Source: Sphingobium trunci (GTDB taxonomy: Bacteria; Pseudomonadota; Alphaproteobacteria; Sphingomonadales; Sphingomonadaceae). Taken from it: a stretch of DNA of 64,000 bases. The stretch is from NCBI RefSeq assembly GCF_022664535.1, contig NZ_JAKUJY010000014.1, positions 1 through 64,000 of the forward strand, read 5' to 3'. The notes beneath the pieces are model-generated. The model had not been told where the DNA came from. It saw only the letters and a list, made by a program, of their open reading frames with translations, and searched no databases. A program made the position numbers and the translations under genes. How positions within the stretch are numbered: position 1 is the stretch's first letter; each line of letters opens with the position of its first letter. Shown here in pieces: positions 7,307-16,418 of this stretch.

Positions 7307-10300
7307 TTGTCTCCGAGGGTCTGTCTGAGGCCGATCAGCGACCGGAATTCCTTATATTGACCGAAAGTATTGATATTCAGTTCCCCGCCCAGCCGCGTGT
7401 TCGGGCTGATCTGGTAGAAAAGGGAGCCGCCTGCCTGAAGGCCGAAACCGGTCTTGCTGAGGCTGTCATAGCGCGCGCGCACATCGCTGTTCACCGATTT
7501 CAGATAGTCGAGCACGCCCTGTGCGCCCGGCTCGGTCGGATAGACCGCCTCCCCCTGCTGGTCATAGCTTTGATAGCCCGGCGCCACGCTGGCCTGGACC
7601 GTGAGCGGCCCGTCACTCGATGCATAGCGGATCGGGAAGTTCACGCTCAGGAAGCTTTGCGGGCTGAAATAGCCGCCATGGCCGTAGGTGAAGTAATTCT
7701 GGTTGTTGTCGTAATTCTGGTAATTGACGTTGAAGCCCACCGTCACGCTGGAACGGGCATTCTGCCAGGCACGAAGATAGCCGCCTGCATTGATTTCGAC
7801 GCTCTGATTGTCGCGGACCGCCGTGCCGTCATAATGATGGTAGGAACCGTCGGCATAAACGCCATTGCCGTTCCTGTCATAGGATAGCGACAGGCCGCCG
7901 CCGCTCTTCATCACCGCGCCCCAGAATGCGCCGCTGCGCGGATCGTCCGTCCCCGCATAGGCGACGATGCTGTCGGTAACGGGCTTGCGTTCCGCCCAGA
8001 TGCGGGCAGTCGCATGGGCCGAAAGCCGCGGGGTCAGCTCGATCTTTCCGGTCATATGCTCCTTGGGGAAGCCAAGCGGCGTGACACCCGCCTCCAGCGT
8101 GAGCAGCTTGCTCACATAGCTGGCGGTGATGGCGACGCCGCTCTCATGCTGGGTGTCGGCATTGGTCAGTTGGGCAGGCTGCTGGTCGACGATGGCCTGC
8201 GCCTCCGGCGTGGCGTTGGTGCCGAAACGGGCCAGGCCCGATCCGGTGGGCCGTCCCGAATCCAGCACGACGGCCGTGGCCTTCGCACCCACCCGGCCGC
8301 CCGCGAAGGGCGCCGAAAGCTGGGCGCTGCCGGTCATTTCGCGCAACTGGCTGAGGCCGGTCTCCCCCGACCGCGCGCGATAGCCGGTATCGACATCGAC
8401 ACGCGGCCCGCTTTCATTGGCGCTGCCCTGCAATTGCCGGTCGATATCGGCCAGCACCGGATCGGCCGGAATCGCGGCTGTCCCCTCGCTCCCGGCATAG
8501 CCATAGGGTGCCGCCGTGAATGCGCCGGGGCCTGTCATCGCCGCAGGCGCATAAGACGCGGCATTTGCCGGCGAACCGGGCAGTTCCCCGGTCTGCGGCG
8601 CGAATTCCATCGCCGCCGCGATGGCCGAACCGCTGCCGCTCAGGGCGAAGGGATTGACCGGCTGCGGCGCCGCCGTCGAACGGAAGGGGTTGGCGGACCG
8701 GGGCGCAGCCGCGAAGGGATTGCCGTTGGCCAGGGGCGCGCCCGGCGCCATTCCGGTTTCCTGCATGTAGAGCGTCCGCGCCGTCCTGAAATAGCGCGCC
8801 GCCTCGCCGTCGTCGCCATGCGCCTGCGCCATGCGCCCCGCCGCCATATAGACGCGATAGTCAGCCGGATGCACCTGGATCGCCTGCCTCGCGGTCGCGC
8901 GGGCGGTGTCGAAATCCCCCGCCGCCGCGGCCGTATCGATCAGCCCCACCATCGCGTCGCGGTCCTGGGGTTTTTGCGCCAGCACCATGCGGAACGTCTG
9001 TGCCGCCTGCGGATTGAGGCCGCCCGATTGGTAGAGCCGGGCCAGAGCGGAAAGAATTTCCTCATTCCCCGGCGCCTCGTTCCATGAGGCCTGCAGCAGG
9101 TCGAAAGCCGGCGCATATTGCCCCGCCTGCCGCATCCGCTCCGCCTGCGAGGCGGCCAGCGTGGCCTTGAGATTGCCGAGCGCGCGCTGGCCCGACAGGG
9201 AAGGACCGGCAAGAGCCGACGCTTTCTGCACGGCGCCCGTCGCCAGCCCGTCCTGGCCGGTCGCCGCGAGCACGCGGACGGCATTGTCATAGGCGCCCGG
9301 CCCACTGGCGGGCGCGTCCAGCGCCTGCATCGCCAGTTGCGACGCGCCGCGCGCATCGCCCAGATCCAGCATCGCCTGCGACAGGGCACCCAGCCGGTCG
9401 GCCGGCAGTCCCCGGGTTTCCGACGCCTGCCGCAACATGGCAAGGCCCTGCCCCTGCGCGCCGCGCGCGACGCTGGCCTTCGCCTGGGCGATGGTGGCCG
9501 ACACGTTCAGGCCGGCAACGAAGCTGCGCATTTCGGCCGTGCGCTGCCCTTCGGGAATACGCGCGGCCACCGCCTGCGCATCGCCCGTGCGGCCCGCCTG
9601 GTCGAGGATCAGCGCGGCGGCATAAAGCGGCTCCGTCTTGTCGGAATAGGCAAGCTGGCGGACCAGCGCATCCTGCTCCGCGCTGCGCCCCTGCTGCCGC
9701 AGCAACGCCGCGAGGTCATAGGCGATCCAGGGATCGTCCGGGGAGCTGCCCATGGCCGCGCGCAGCAGCCGTTCGGCGCGCGCCGAGTCACCGGCGTCCA
9801 GTGCCGCCCGCGCCTCGTTGCGGGTCGCGCTCGCCTGCGCCGACTGGGCAGCGGCTCCCCCGCCGCCCAGTTGGCGGTAGAGATCGGCCGCCTCATTATA
9901 GCGGCCCTGTCGCTCATAGACGCTGGCCAGCATCGACACCGCCGGCCCCTTGTCGCGGAAACCGGACTGGACGAGCGCCGAACCCAGGCGCTCGGCCTCC
10001 GCCAGATCGCCCTTGTCCCGCGCCACCCGGGCCGCATCGAGATCGGCGTAGAAGCGCGCCGACGCCAGCGCCTGCGCCCATTTGTCCGCCGGTCCAGCGC
10101 GTGAGGCTCTGGCCAGCAGGTCGCGGGCCTGCGCGAATTCGGACTTGCGCAGCTTGACGATGCCCAGGCCCCCTAAAGCGTCGGAGTCGTTGGCATTGGC
10201 GCTCAGCGCGGTGCGGAACCGGGCCGTGGCGGTGTCGAGCTGCCCCGCCTCCAGCGCGCGAAAGCCTGCGGCGCGGGCGTCGCCCCCCCGGTCGGTACGG

Positions 10301-10632
10301 GCGGGCCGGGCTGCCCGCGCGGCGGGCGCGGTTGCCGGTTGCGCCACCGGCGCCGCCGGACCGGCGGTCCTGGGGGCGGTCTGTTGCGGCCTGGGCGATG
10401 CGGCGGGCGCGCTTCCGGCAAGGCCGCGCCTGGCCTCCGCATTGCCGGGATCGATCGCCAGCACGCGATTATAGGCCTGCCGCGCCAGATCGCCACGCCC
10501 CTTGGATTGCCAGTATCGCGCCTGCTTCAACAGGGGCGCCACCCCGGCCACCTCGCCATGGGCGGCCATGGGTGCCAGCGCCAGGGCGAGCAGCGGCAGC
10601 CGAAGGCTGTTCAACATCTTCTTCATGGTCAT
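7303..10632 (-). CDS. bcsC: Cellulose synthase outer-membrane export subunit BcsC
   Basis: Outer-membrane secretin-like exporter that carries cellulose through periplasm and outer membrane. The start ATG at 10632 overlaps the bcsAB stop (ATGA) and is followed by a signal peptide (KKMLNSLRLPLLALALAPMAAHG). The 1109-residue protein has TPR repeats over about residues 20-650, for example ARQAYNRVLAIDPGNAEARRG and ALGGLGIVKLRKSEFAQARD. A low-complexity proline/alanine stretch lies near residues 70-110. The C-terminal BCSC domain, from about residue 770, is a beta-barrel (SQLREMTGSAQLSAPFAGGRV, NTRLGGELNINTFGQYKEFR). Length and architecture match full-length BcsC. Confidence 0.93.
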   Translation of the reverse strand: MTMKKMLNSLRLPLLALALAPMAAHGEVAGVAPLLKQARYWQSKGRGDLARQAYNRVLAIDPGNAEARRGLAGSAPAASPRPQQTAPRTAGPAAPVAQPATAPAARAARPARTDRGGDARAAGFRALEAGQLDTATARFRTALSANANDSDALGGLGIVKLRKSEFAQARDLLARASRAGPADKWAQALASARFYADLDAARVARDKGDLAEAERLGSALVQSGFRDKGPAVSMLASVYERQGRYNEAADLYRQLGGGGAAAQSAQASATRNEARAALDAGDSARAERLLRAAMGSSPDDPWIAYDLAALLRQQGRSAEQDALVRQLAYSDKTEPLYAAALILDQAGRTGDAQAVAARIPEGQRTAEMRSFVAGLNVSATIAQAKASVARGAQGQGLAMLRQASETRGLPADRLGALSQAMLDLGDARGASQLAMQALDAPASGPGAYDNAVRVLAATGQDGLATGAVQKASALAGPSLSGQRALGNLKATLAASQAERMRQAGQYAPAFDLLQASWNEAPGNEEILSALARLYQSGGLNPQAAQTFRMVLAQKPQDRDAMVGLIDTAAAAGDFDTARATARQAIQVHPADYRVYMAAGRMAQAHGDDGEAARYFRTARTLYMQETGMAPGAPLANGNPFAAAPRSANPFRSTAAPQPVNPFALSGSGSAIAAAMEFAPQTGELPGSPANAASYAPAAMTGPGAFTAAPYGYAGSEGTAAIPADPVLADIDRQLQGSANESGPRVDVDTGYRARSGETGLSQLREMTGSAQLSAPFAGGRVGAKATAVVLDSGRPTGSGLARFGTNATPEAQAIVDQQPAQLTNADTQHESGVAITASYVSKLLTLEAGVTPLGFPKEHMTGKIELTPRLSAHATARIWAERKPVTDSIVAYAGTDDPRSGAFWGAVMKSGGGLSLSYDRNGNGVYADGSYHHYDGTAVRDNQSVEINAGGYLRAWQNARSSVTVGFNVNYQNYDNNQNYFTYGHGGYFSPQSFLSVNFPIRYASSDGPLTVQASVAPGYQSYDQQGEAVYPTEPGAQGVLDYLKSVNSDVRARYDSLSKTGFGLQAGGSLFYQISPNTRLGGELNINTFGQYKEFRSLIGLRQTLGDK

Positions 10633-13600
10633 TTCACCGCTTCCAAGCGCTTGGCCTCCTGCCGCTTGAACAGCAGATAGACAGGCGCGGAGATGAGGAA
10701 GGCCGCCAGCAGGCCGCCCAGTGCGATCAGGATGGGCCGCTGGCTCATCCAGTAGGCGATCTTCATCCAGAACGGCAGGGAACCGACCCAATAGCCGTTG
10801 CCCACGGCAAAGCTGGTCATCCCCTCGCCGTCGACGACGGAAAGATCGCCCTGGACCTCCGCGTTGATCTTGGTGTCGTTGAGCCCGTTGACCATGGCGG
10901 GCAGCGTCTCCGGATCGCTGGCCAGCAGGGCGACGACGCTGCGGCCCGCCGCGAAGGGCGATTCAAAGCCGACGATCCCGCTGAAACTGTCGGAACCGGC
11001 AAAGAAGCCGTCGACGGTGCCGCGATCGCTGCGGTCATAGGGGGAAAACAGGTCGAACAGCCGCTCGACCGGGGTGCGCTCCGTCACGCGCAGGCGGCCG
11101 TCCTGATAGAAGACCGGCGCGCCGGAAAAGAGCGCTTCGGACTGGGCCATGCGTGCCGGCCCGATGACCAGAATATCCTTCCCCTCCATCTGGTACTGGT
11201 TGACCGATCGGGTCACGCTCACCCGGATCGCCGGCGCTCCGGTCGCATCGCCGAACCGTCCCATGACGTTGAGGAAGGTCTCGACCACGGCGGGCGAGGC
11301 GTCGGCCGGAAGCAACACGACCGTTTCGGCCATGTCGGGACGCACCGTGAACGGATAGCCGCCGCCCGCGAAGGTCGCGAGGTCCGGCATGTGCAGCGCA
11401 TGATAGGCGTGGCTGAGGTCGATCGAGCTTTCCGGAAGTATGGCGACGCGGACATTGTCCGGCAGCATCCCTTCGCAACGCTGCTTCGACTGCACCAGCA
11501 GATTATAGTCGAAGACGAGCGAATTCTGCCCGAACAGGTCATAGCGGGGCAAGATGATGTCGGCATTCGACGTATAGGCTGTCGGCCTGTCCCCGCCGAA
11601 CCACTTGTCCCACCAATGTTCGCCGGTGAGCGGCAGCGTGGTCAGATACTGGCCGTTCATCGACAGGTCGAGCCGCGACTTCTGCTTGTCGAGCCATGGC
11701 GCCGAGGGATAGCGGTAGCGCAGGTCGAGCTGGGCGCCCTGGCGCGGCCAGAAGAAGAGGTCGGGCGCCACGTGGAAAGCGGCGCTGAGCGGCCCCGGCG
11801 GCAAGCCGATGCCCTGCAGGGAATAGCGGGGGGCGATCTCGCCCAGCCGCACCGGGCGATCGGTCCGCAGCCAGCGCGGCGCCGAATAGCGCGGATAGGA
11901 TGGCAGGCGCACGCCGTCGAGCGATGCGCTGGAACCACCCAGCAGACCCCGGCCGACGGCCAGTGCCGCCGCCGCCTGCTTCATCTGCTTTTCGTCATTG
12001 CCGCTGACGATCAGCAGTTGCCCATTGTGGTCCGCGGGATTGGTGACGATGGTGGCGGCGGGACCGGACGCGGGGACGGTGATACCGGCGATCCGGCGGC
12101 CCGGCGTCGTGAACAGCACGGCGTTGCCGGTCGGGATCTGCCCATAGCTCGGCCGGAAGGAATAGCCGCGATAGCTGGCCATGCCGCCGAACCAGGATGC
12201 CGTGCTGGCGGCCGCCTCCAGCTCGCCATTGGTCGGCTTGCCGGCAAATATGAAGGGCAGCTTCAGCGCGACATTGTCGTTCCGGTCGAAGAAGGGCGCG
12301 GGAAGCCGCGCCAGGTCGGGCCGCAGCGGCAGGGTCTGGGTCGTCAGGTTCAGGACGGATCGCGTATTGCTGACATTGGCCCAGAGCGAACTGTGGAACG
12401 GGTCTTCGCAGTCCCGCGTGTAATGGCCGATGAAGCGCAGGTTCAGCGAATTGTCGCCCGGCAGGAACAGCGCCGGATTGATCGGGATGGTCGCGGTCTG
12501 TCCGGTGCCGTCCGAAGGGCGCAGCGGCAGCGTGCTCACCACTTCGCCGTTCAGCAGAACCACGATCTGGCTGAGGTCGCCCAGCAGCGAGGGCGAGAAG
12601 TTGAAGGACAGCGTCAGCGAGGCGGCGGTCACGACCTGGTTGCTGCGCAGGCCGAAGGGTATGCCATATTCGCCCCGCGTGCCCGCCAGACGGATCGGGT
12701 TCTTGACCTGCAGGTCCTTGAGCGACAACCGCTGCGGCGCGCCTGCGGCGGCGGGCGCGGGCGCCACGGCGGCGGGCGCATTGACGGGAACGACGGGCGC
12801 GGCATTGGTGGAGGTGGAGGCCAGCGCCCCCGCGGCGGCGGCGGCGGCCACGGCGCGCATCGCCTTCCGCCGGCGGCGCGGCAGCCGCCAGATGTCGATG
12901 ATGGTTTCGATGTCCACGCTGAAAATATCCTTGATCGATCGAAGGCCGGGCACGGGTGCCAGCGGTTCTTCCGGTTGCCATGCGTCGGCACGCCCCATGA
13001 CCGCGCGCACCAGATGGCGGGCGCGTTTCATGCCGATCGGCTGGAAGCGAAGCTTGGCCCGCCCCCCGTCCATGCGCACCGTGTCCACGGGAATGGTGAG
13101 CGTTTCGTCGCCCATCGGCAGCGACACGTCCGTGACCGACCGGCCCTGCAGCGTGAAGCCCTCGGGCAATTCGGCGGCCAGCCCGCCAAGCGATATGTCG
13201 ATGGTCGTGCCGTCGACGACATAGCCATCCTCGAAATAGAGCGTGACCGGCATCCGCACCGCGATGCGGATATTTTCCCGGACCTGACGCCGCTCGCGCG
13301 CCACCGATATGGCGGAAATGAGGATGAGCAGGCTGAAGACCGCCCACGCCGTGTTGAGCAGCAGGGTGTCGAACTGCACGTCGAACAGATGGGGGTAGAG
13401 CAGCTTTGCAAAGCCGAAGACCACGCCGAAGCACAGCAGGGCGGCCGTGATCAGATGCGGCCGCACCGTTCTTGAATCGAAATAGGTCTGGTCGAGCAGG
13501 CTGCCCTTGTCGGTCACGTTGAACTTGCCCTTGCGCGGGCGGAACAGCGTGAACACCGTCGGCTTCACCAGATGGAAGGCCAGCAGCGTCTCATAGATCT

Positions 13601-14957
13601 CACCCCAGAAGGGACGGCGGTCACCGGCCTGGATGCGCTCGCTCGACACGGTCGAGATGAAAAGATGCGGCAGCGCATAGGCGAAGATCAGCGCCGCCGA
13701 TGCGTGGATGATATTCTGTCCGGCGATCAGATAGGCGAGCGGCGATGTCAGGAACACGATGCGCGGCAGGGGAAACTGGAAATGCAGCATCGCGTTCAGG
13801 TAGCAAAGGCGTTGGTGCCAGTTGAGACCCGGCCCGAACAGCGGATTGTCGATCCGCAATATCTGGGTCATGCCGCGCGCCCACCGGATGCGCTGGCCGA
13901 CATGCAGGACGAGGCGTTCGGTCGCCAGACCGGCCGAGAGGCGGATGCCGATATAGGCGGTGTTCCAGCCCATGCGCTGCAGCTTGAGCGCCGTATGGGC
14001 GTCCTCGGTCACCGTTTCCCCGGCAAAGCCGTTGGTCTGTTCCAGCGCCGAACGGCGGATGATGGCGCATGACCCGCAGAAGAAGGTCGCGTTCCACAGG
14101 TCGTTGCCCTTCTGCACCGCCCCGTAGAACAGGTCGCCTTCGCCGGGCAGTTCCTTGACATTGCCCAGGTTGCGCTGGACCGGATCGGGTGAATAGAAAT
14201 GGTGCGGGGTCTGCAGCATGGCGAGCCGCGCATCCTTCTGGAACCAGCCCGCCGTCATCTGCAGAAAGGCGCGGGTCGGCACATGGTCGCAGTCGAAAAT
14301 GGCGATCAGCTCGCCATCCGTCTTCTTCATCGCCGCGTTCAGATTGCCGGCCTTCGCATGCAGATTGTCCGCACGCGTCAGATATCCGCATCCGGCCTGC
14401 CGTGCGAACGCCCTGAATTCGGGCCGCCGCCCGTCGTCCAATATATAGACGTGGAACCGGTCCTTCGGATAATCCATGTCCATGGCCGCGAAGACCGTAT
14501 TCTGGACGATCGTCAGGCTCTCATTATAGGTCGGAATATAGACGTCGATGACGGGCCAGCTTTCCGGATCGCCCTCAATCTCGACGACCGGCCGGTCGAG
14601 CGGCCAGCTCGTCTGCAACAGGCCGAGCACCAGGATGACCCAGGCGTAGAGTTCCGCCAGATAGAGGCCCGAACCCAGCAATGCGGCAGGCAGGCTGTCG
14701 AATTCCAGCGTATGGGTCGTGCGCCAGAAAAGATAACGGGTCGACACCAGCAAGGACAGCATGCCGATGGCGATCGTCGCGCGCCGGTTCCGGGATCGGT
14801 TGAACAGCAGCACCCCGGCCATGGTGGTCAGCGCGAACAGCCACTGGGAACCGAGGTCGAGCGGCACCGTGACGACGACCACGACGACGGCGGCCACGAA
14901 GAGGGCCACCGCGATCCGCAGAAGGGCTCGCGGCGCCAGAAATGAAGGAAGCGGCAT
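10629..14957 (-). CDS. bcsAB: Cellulose synthase catalytic and periplasmic subunits, natural BcsA-BcsB fusion
   Basis: Membrane processive glycosyltransferase that makes and translocates beta-1,4-glucan from UDP-glucose, fused to its periplasmic partner; 1442 residues, like the AcsAB fusions of acetic acid bacteria. The BcsA part has the GT2 set: D174-D175 (YILDDG), DCD at 222-224, TED at 317-319 and QRIRW at 355-359. It has several transmembrane segments, then a PilZ domain with RRQVR at 556-560 and DISLGG at 587-592, so cyclic-di-GMP activation is expected. The BcsB part begins near residue 680, has an Ala/Pro-rich linker, a carbohydrate-binding-like region (ASLTLSFNFSPSLLG) and ends in a transmembrane helix (LIALGGLLAAFLISAPVYLLF). 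Start and stop overlap bcsQ and bcsC. Confidence 0.95.
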   Translation of the reverse strand: MPLPSFLAPRALLRIAVALFVAAVVVVVVTVPLDLGSQWLFALTTMAGVLLFNRSRNRRATIAIGMLSLLVSTRYLFWRTTHTLEFDSLPAALLGSGLYLAELYAWVILVLGLLQTSWPLDRPVVEIEGDPESWPVIDVYIPTYNESLTIVQNTVFAAMDMDYPKDRFHVYILDDGRRPEFRAFARQAGCGYLTRADNLHAKAGNLNAAMKKTDGELIAIFDCDHVPTRAFLQMTAGWFQKDARLAMLQTPHHFYSPDPVQRNLGNVKELPGEGDLFYGAVQKGNDLWNATFFCGSCAIIRRSALEQTNGFAGETVTEDAHTALKLQRMGWNTAYIGIRLSAGLATERLVLHVGQRIRWARGMTQILRIDNPLFGPGLNWHQRLCYLNAMLHFQFPLPRIVFLTSPLAYLIAGQNIIHASAALIFAYALPHLFISTVSSERIQAGDRRPFWGEIYETLLAFHLVKPTVFTLFRPRKGKFNVTDKGSLLDQTYFDSRTVRPHLITAALLCFGVVFGFAKLLYPHLFDVQFDTLLLNTAWAVFSLLILISAISVARERRQVRENIRIAVRMPVTLYFEDGYVVDGTTIDISLGGLAAELPEGFTLQGRSVTDVSLPMGDETLTIPVDTVRMDGGRAKLRFQPIGMKRARHLVRAVMGRADAWQPEEPLAPVPGLRSIKDIFSVDIETIIDIWRLPRRRRKAMRAVAAAAAAGALASTSTNAAPVVPVNAPAAVAPAPAAAGAPQRLSLKDLQVKNPIRLAGTRGEYGIPFGLRSNQVVTAASLTLSFNFSPSLLGDLSQIVVLLNGEVVSTLPLRPSDGTGQTATIPINPALFLPGDNSLNLRFIGHYTRDCEDPFHSSLWANVSNTRSVLNLTTQTLPLRPDLARLPAPFFDRNDNVALKLPFIFAGKPTNGELEAAASTASWFGGMASYRGYSFRPSYGQIPTGNAVLFTTPGRRIAGITVPASGPAATIVTNPADHNGQLLIVSGNDEKQMKQAAAALAVGRGLLGGSSASLDGVRLPSYPRYSAPRWLRTDRPVRLGEIAPRYSLQGIGLPPGPLSAAFHVAPDLFFWPRQGAQLDLRYRYPSAPWLDKQKSRLDLSMNGQYLTTLPLTGEHWWDKWFGGDRPTAYTSNADIILPRYDLFGQNSLVFDYNLLVQSKQRCEGMLPDNVRVAILPESSIDLSHAYHALHMPDLATFAGGGYPFTVRPDMAETVVLLPADASPAVVETFLNVMGRFGDATGAPAIRVSVTRSVNQYQMEGKDILVIGPARMAQSEALFSGAPVFYQDGRLRVTERTPVERLFDLFSPYDRSDRGTVDGFFAGSDSFSGIVGFESPFAAGRSVVALLASDPETLPAMVNGLNDTKINAEVQGDLSVVDGEGMTSFAVGNGYWVGSLPFWMKIAYWMSQRPILIALGGLLAAFLISAPVYLLFKRQEAKRLEAVK

Positions 14958-15694
14958 TACACGTCTCCCGGAACCGTGACGTTTGCCTCTCCCACGGCCT
15001 GGGTCAGGCCGATGCGCTCCTCGACGGCTGACGCGAAGAAACGCAGGTCCTGCAGCGCCGCGCTCGTCGGTGCGTTCTTGGCGATCGGTTCGAACCGGGC
15101 GAGCGCCTCGTTGATCGCCTCGTCGCGGCGGACGGTGGCGATCAGCTGGTCGCCGAACAGGTCACGCACGAAGCTGTGGCTGTGACGCGACAGTTTCTGC
15201 CGGTCGTCCAGCTGGTTGAGCACGAAGACCGTGCGGTCGAGCTGCATTGCGGGCGCGGTCTCGCTCAGGCGGTTCAGCGTGGCGAGCGACGCGGCGGTCG
15301 GCAGCAGGGCGCAGATGTGCAGCGCGCACCGCGGCGTCAGCAGGTCGAGCAGCGGCCGGTCTTCCGAAGCGACATCGACGATCCATATGTGCGCAGGATC
15401 GAACAGCCGGTCGAGCTGCCGTTCGGCTTCGCGCAGAAAGGCCTGGGACCGGAAGTGATGATGCGCCTGCAGGAGCTTGACGCCGAAGGCGACCAGCGCC
15501 TCGCCTTCCACGCCATCCAGTTCCGGCACCGGCTGGGACGGCATGAAACCGAAATGCATCTTGAGCGCATTCTGGAAGGTGCAGTCGAGGGCGTTGACCT
15601 CATATCCCCGACCGGCCAGATGGAGGGCGAGTTGCGCTGCCAGAAAGGTGGAGCCGGTCCCGCCCTTGGGCGACTGAAACAGGATCACCGCCAT
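14957..15694 (-). CDS. bcsQ: BcsQ, ParA/MinD-like ATPase of the cellulose operon
   Basis: Cytoplasmic SIMIBI-class ATPase, 245 residues, linked in enterobacteria to polar placement and activity of the cellulose synthase complex. The deviant P-loop is PKGGTGST at residues 9-16; as in E. coli BcsQ the usual final Lys of the Walker A box is replaced. Also seen are the switch region NALDCTFQNALKMHF, the Walker B-like HIWIVDVASED, and the family-specific end RRDEAINEALARFEPI with APTSAALQDLRFFA. Its stop overlaps the bcsAB start (TAATG) and its ATG overlaps the preceding stop, so it is translationally coupled on both sides. Confidence 0.87.
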   Translation of the reverse strand: MAVILFQSPKGGTGSTFLAAQLALHLAGRGYEVNALDCTFQNALKMHFGFMPSQPVPELDGVEGEALVAFGVKLLQAHHHFRSQAFLREAERQLDRLFDPAHIWIVDVASEDRPLLDLLTPRCALHICALLPTAASLATLNRLSETAPAMQLDRTVFVLNQLDDRQKLSRHSHSFVRDLFGDQLIATVRRDEAINEALARFEPIAKNAPTSAALQDLRFFASAVEERIGLTQAVGEANVTVPGDV

Positions 15695-16023
15695 CAGTCC
15701 AGCTCCGAAAAGCGGCTGAAAAATTCCTGCAGATCAACCGGCTTCTTCTCGGAACCCCTGACCGGGGCCATGCCGTAGCTGCCGAAGATCGGATTCGGGG
15801 GCGATGCGGGCTCCTGCGGTTTCGACGGTGCGGCAGCCGCCTTGATCGGTGGGATTCCCCTGGACGACTGCGGGGCAGCATCATCGCCGACGACACTCTG
15901 ATCGCCCAGAACGGCGGCAAATATCGGCCATAATTCGGTCTCGGAGAACGAATCCTCGAACTCGCGATAGGCGAAGTCCGCACGATTCAGTTTCTCGAGA
16001 AGCTTACGAGCGTCTCGACGCAT
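15694..16023 (-). CDS. Small BcsP/BcsR-like accessory protein of the cellulose operon
   Basis: First gene of the bcs operon, 109 residues. The N-terminus (LLEKLNRADFAYREFEDSF, then ETELWPIFAAVLGD) resembles the BcsR/BcsP small-protein family found before bcsQ. The middle is proline- and alanine-rich (PPIKAAAAPSKPQEPASPP), and the C-terminus ends in VDLQEFFSRFSELD. In enterobacteria BcsR works with BcsQ to stabilise the synthase; the same is assumed here. It overlaps bcsQ by one base and has a GAGGGG ribosome-binding site just before ATG 16023. The exact family (BcsP versus BcsR) needs a profile search. Confidence 0.6.
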   Translation of the reverse strand: MRRDARKLLEKLNRADFAYREFEDSFSETELWPIFAAVLGDQSVVGDDAAPQSSRGIPPIKAAAAPSKPQEPASPPNPIFGSYGMAPVRGSEKKPVDLQEFFSRFSELD

Positions 16024-16418
16024 TGACCCCCCTCAAGGCTTAGGCAGAAATTACATTAGGTTTATATCCATTTTACTATAACTTTGTTAATAGAAAGCCA
16101 GCCCAAAAATGCGCCAGGCCGTCCCACATGACCCAAATCAAGACTCCATTGCCGGCGAGGGGAAGGATGCGAGCGGGCAAGGGCAGTAGTTCGCGGAAGC
16201 ATGCGGCAGGATTGCCTGTTATTTCGGCGGTTTCTTTTCACCCATTGACCCATCCCATTTCCCTGCATGCCTTTTGCGATGCTTTGATCTGAGTTAATGG
16301 ACGAAACGCCAAGAAATGAGCCGGCGCAGGTCCTTCGCGGCGCAGCTTTTACCTGCGCCGGGATTTGGCCCATCCATGTGCAATGAGACGCAACGGGCCC
16401 CCGCCAGGGACCGGCCGG
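16024..16418. other. Intergenic region holding the bcs operon promoter
   Basis: Nearly 400 bp without a supported gene. Bases of about 16040-16100 are markedly AT-rich for this genome (TTTATATCC, TTTTACTATAACTTTG) and lie directly before the first bcs gene, so the leftward promoter is most likely there. The right part contains the hairpin listed at 16321-16361, downstream of the SDR gene. Confidence 0.5.
16321..16361 (-). terminator. Stem-loop downstream of the SDR operon
   Basis: CCGGCGCAGGT (16321-16331) and ACCTGCGCCGG (16351-16361) form a perfect 11-bp stem around a 19-base loop. It lies about 60 bp past the stop of the minus-strand SDR gene. There is no good T-tract, so it may be a weak or Rho-assisted terminator. 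Confidence 0.45.

Noticed and set aside
10633-10791. N-terminal extension of the BcsC frame
   Set aside because: Overlaps the end of bcsAB; the ATGA-coupled start at 10632 is followed by a proper signal peptide.
10332-13475. Plus-strand open frame of 1047 codons opposite bcsC and bcsAB
   Set aside because: Arg/Gly/His-rich shadow of the fused cellulose synthase and BcsC genes; no family-like motifs and no ribosome-binding site.
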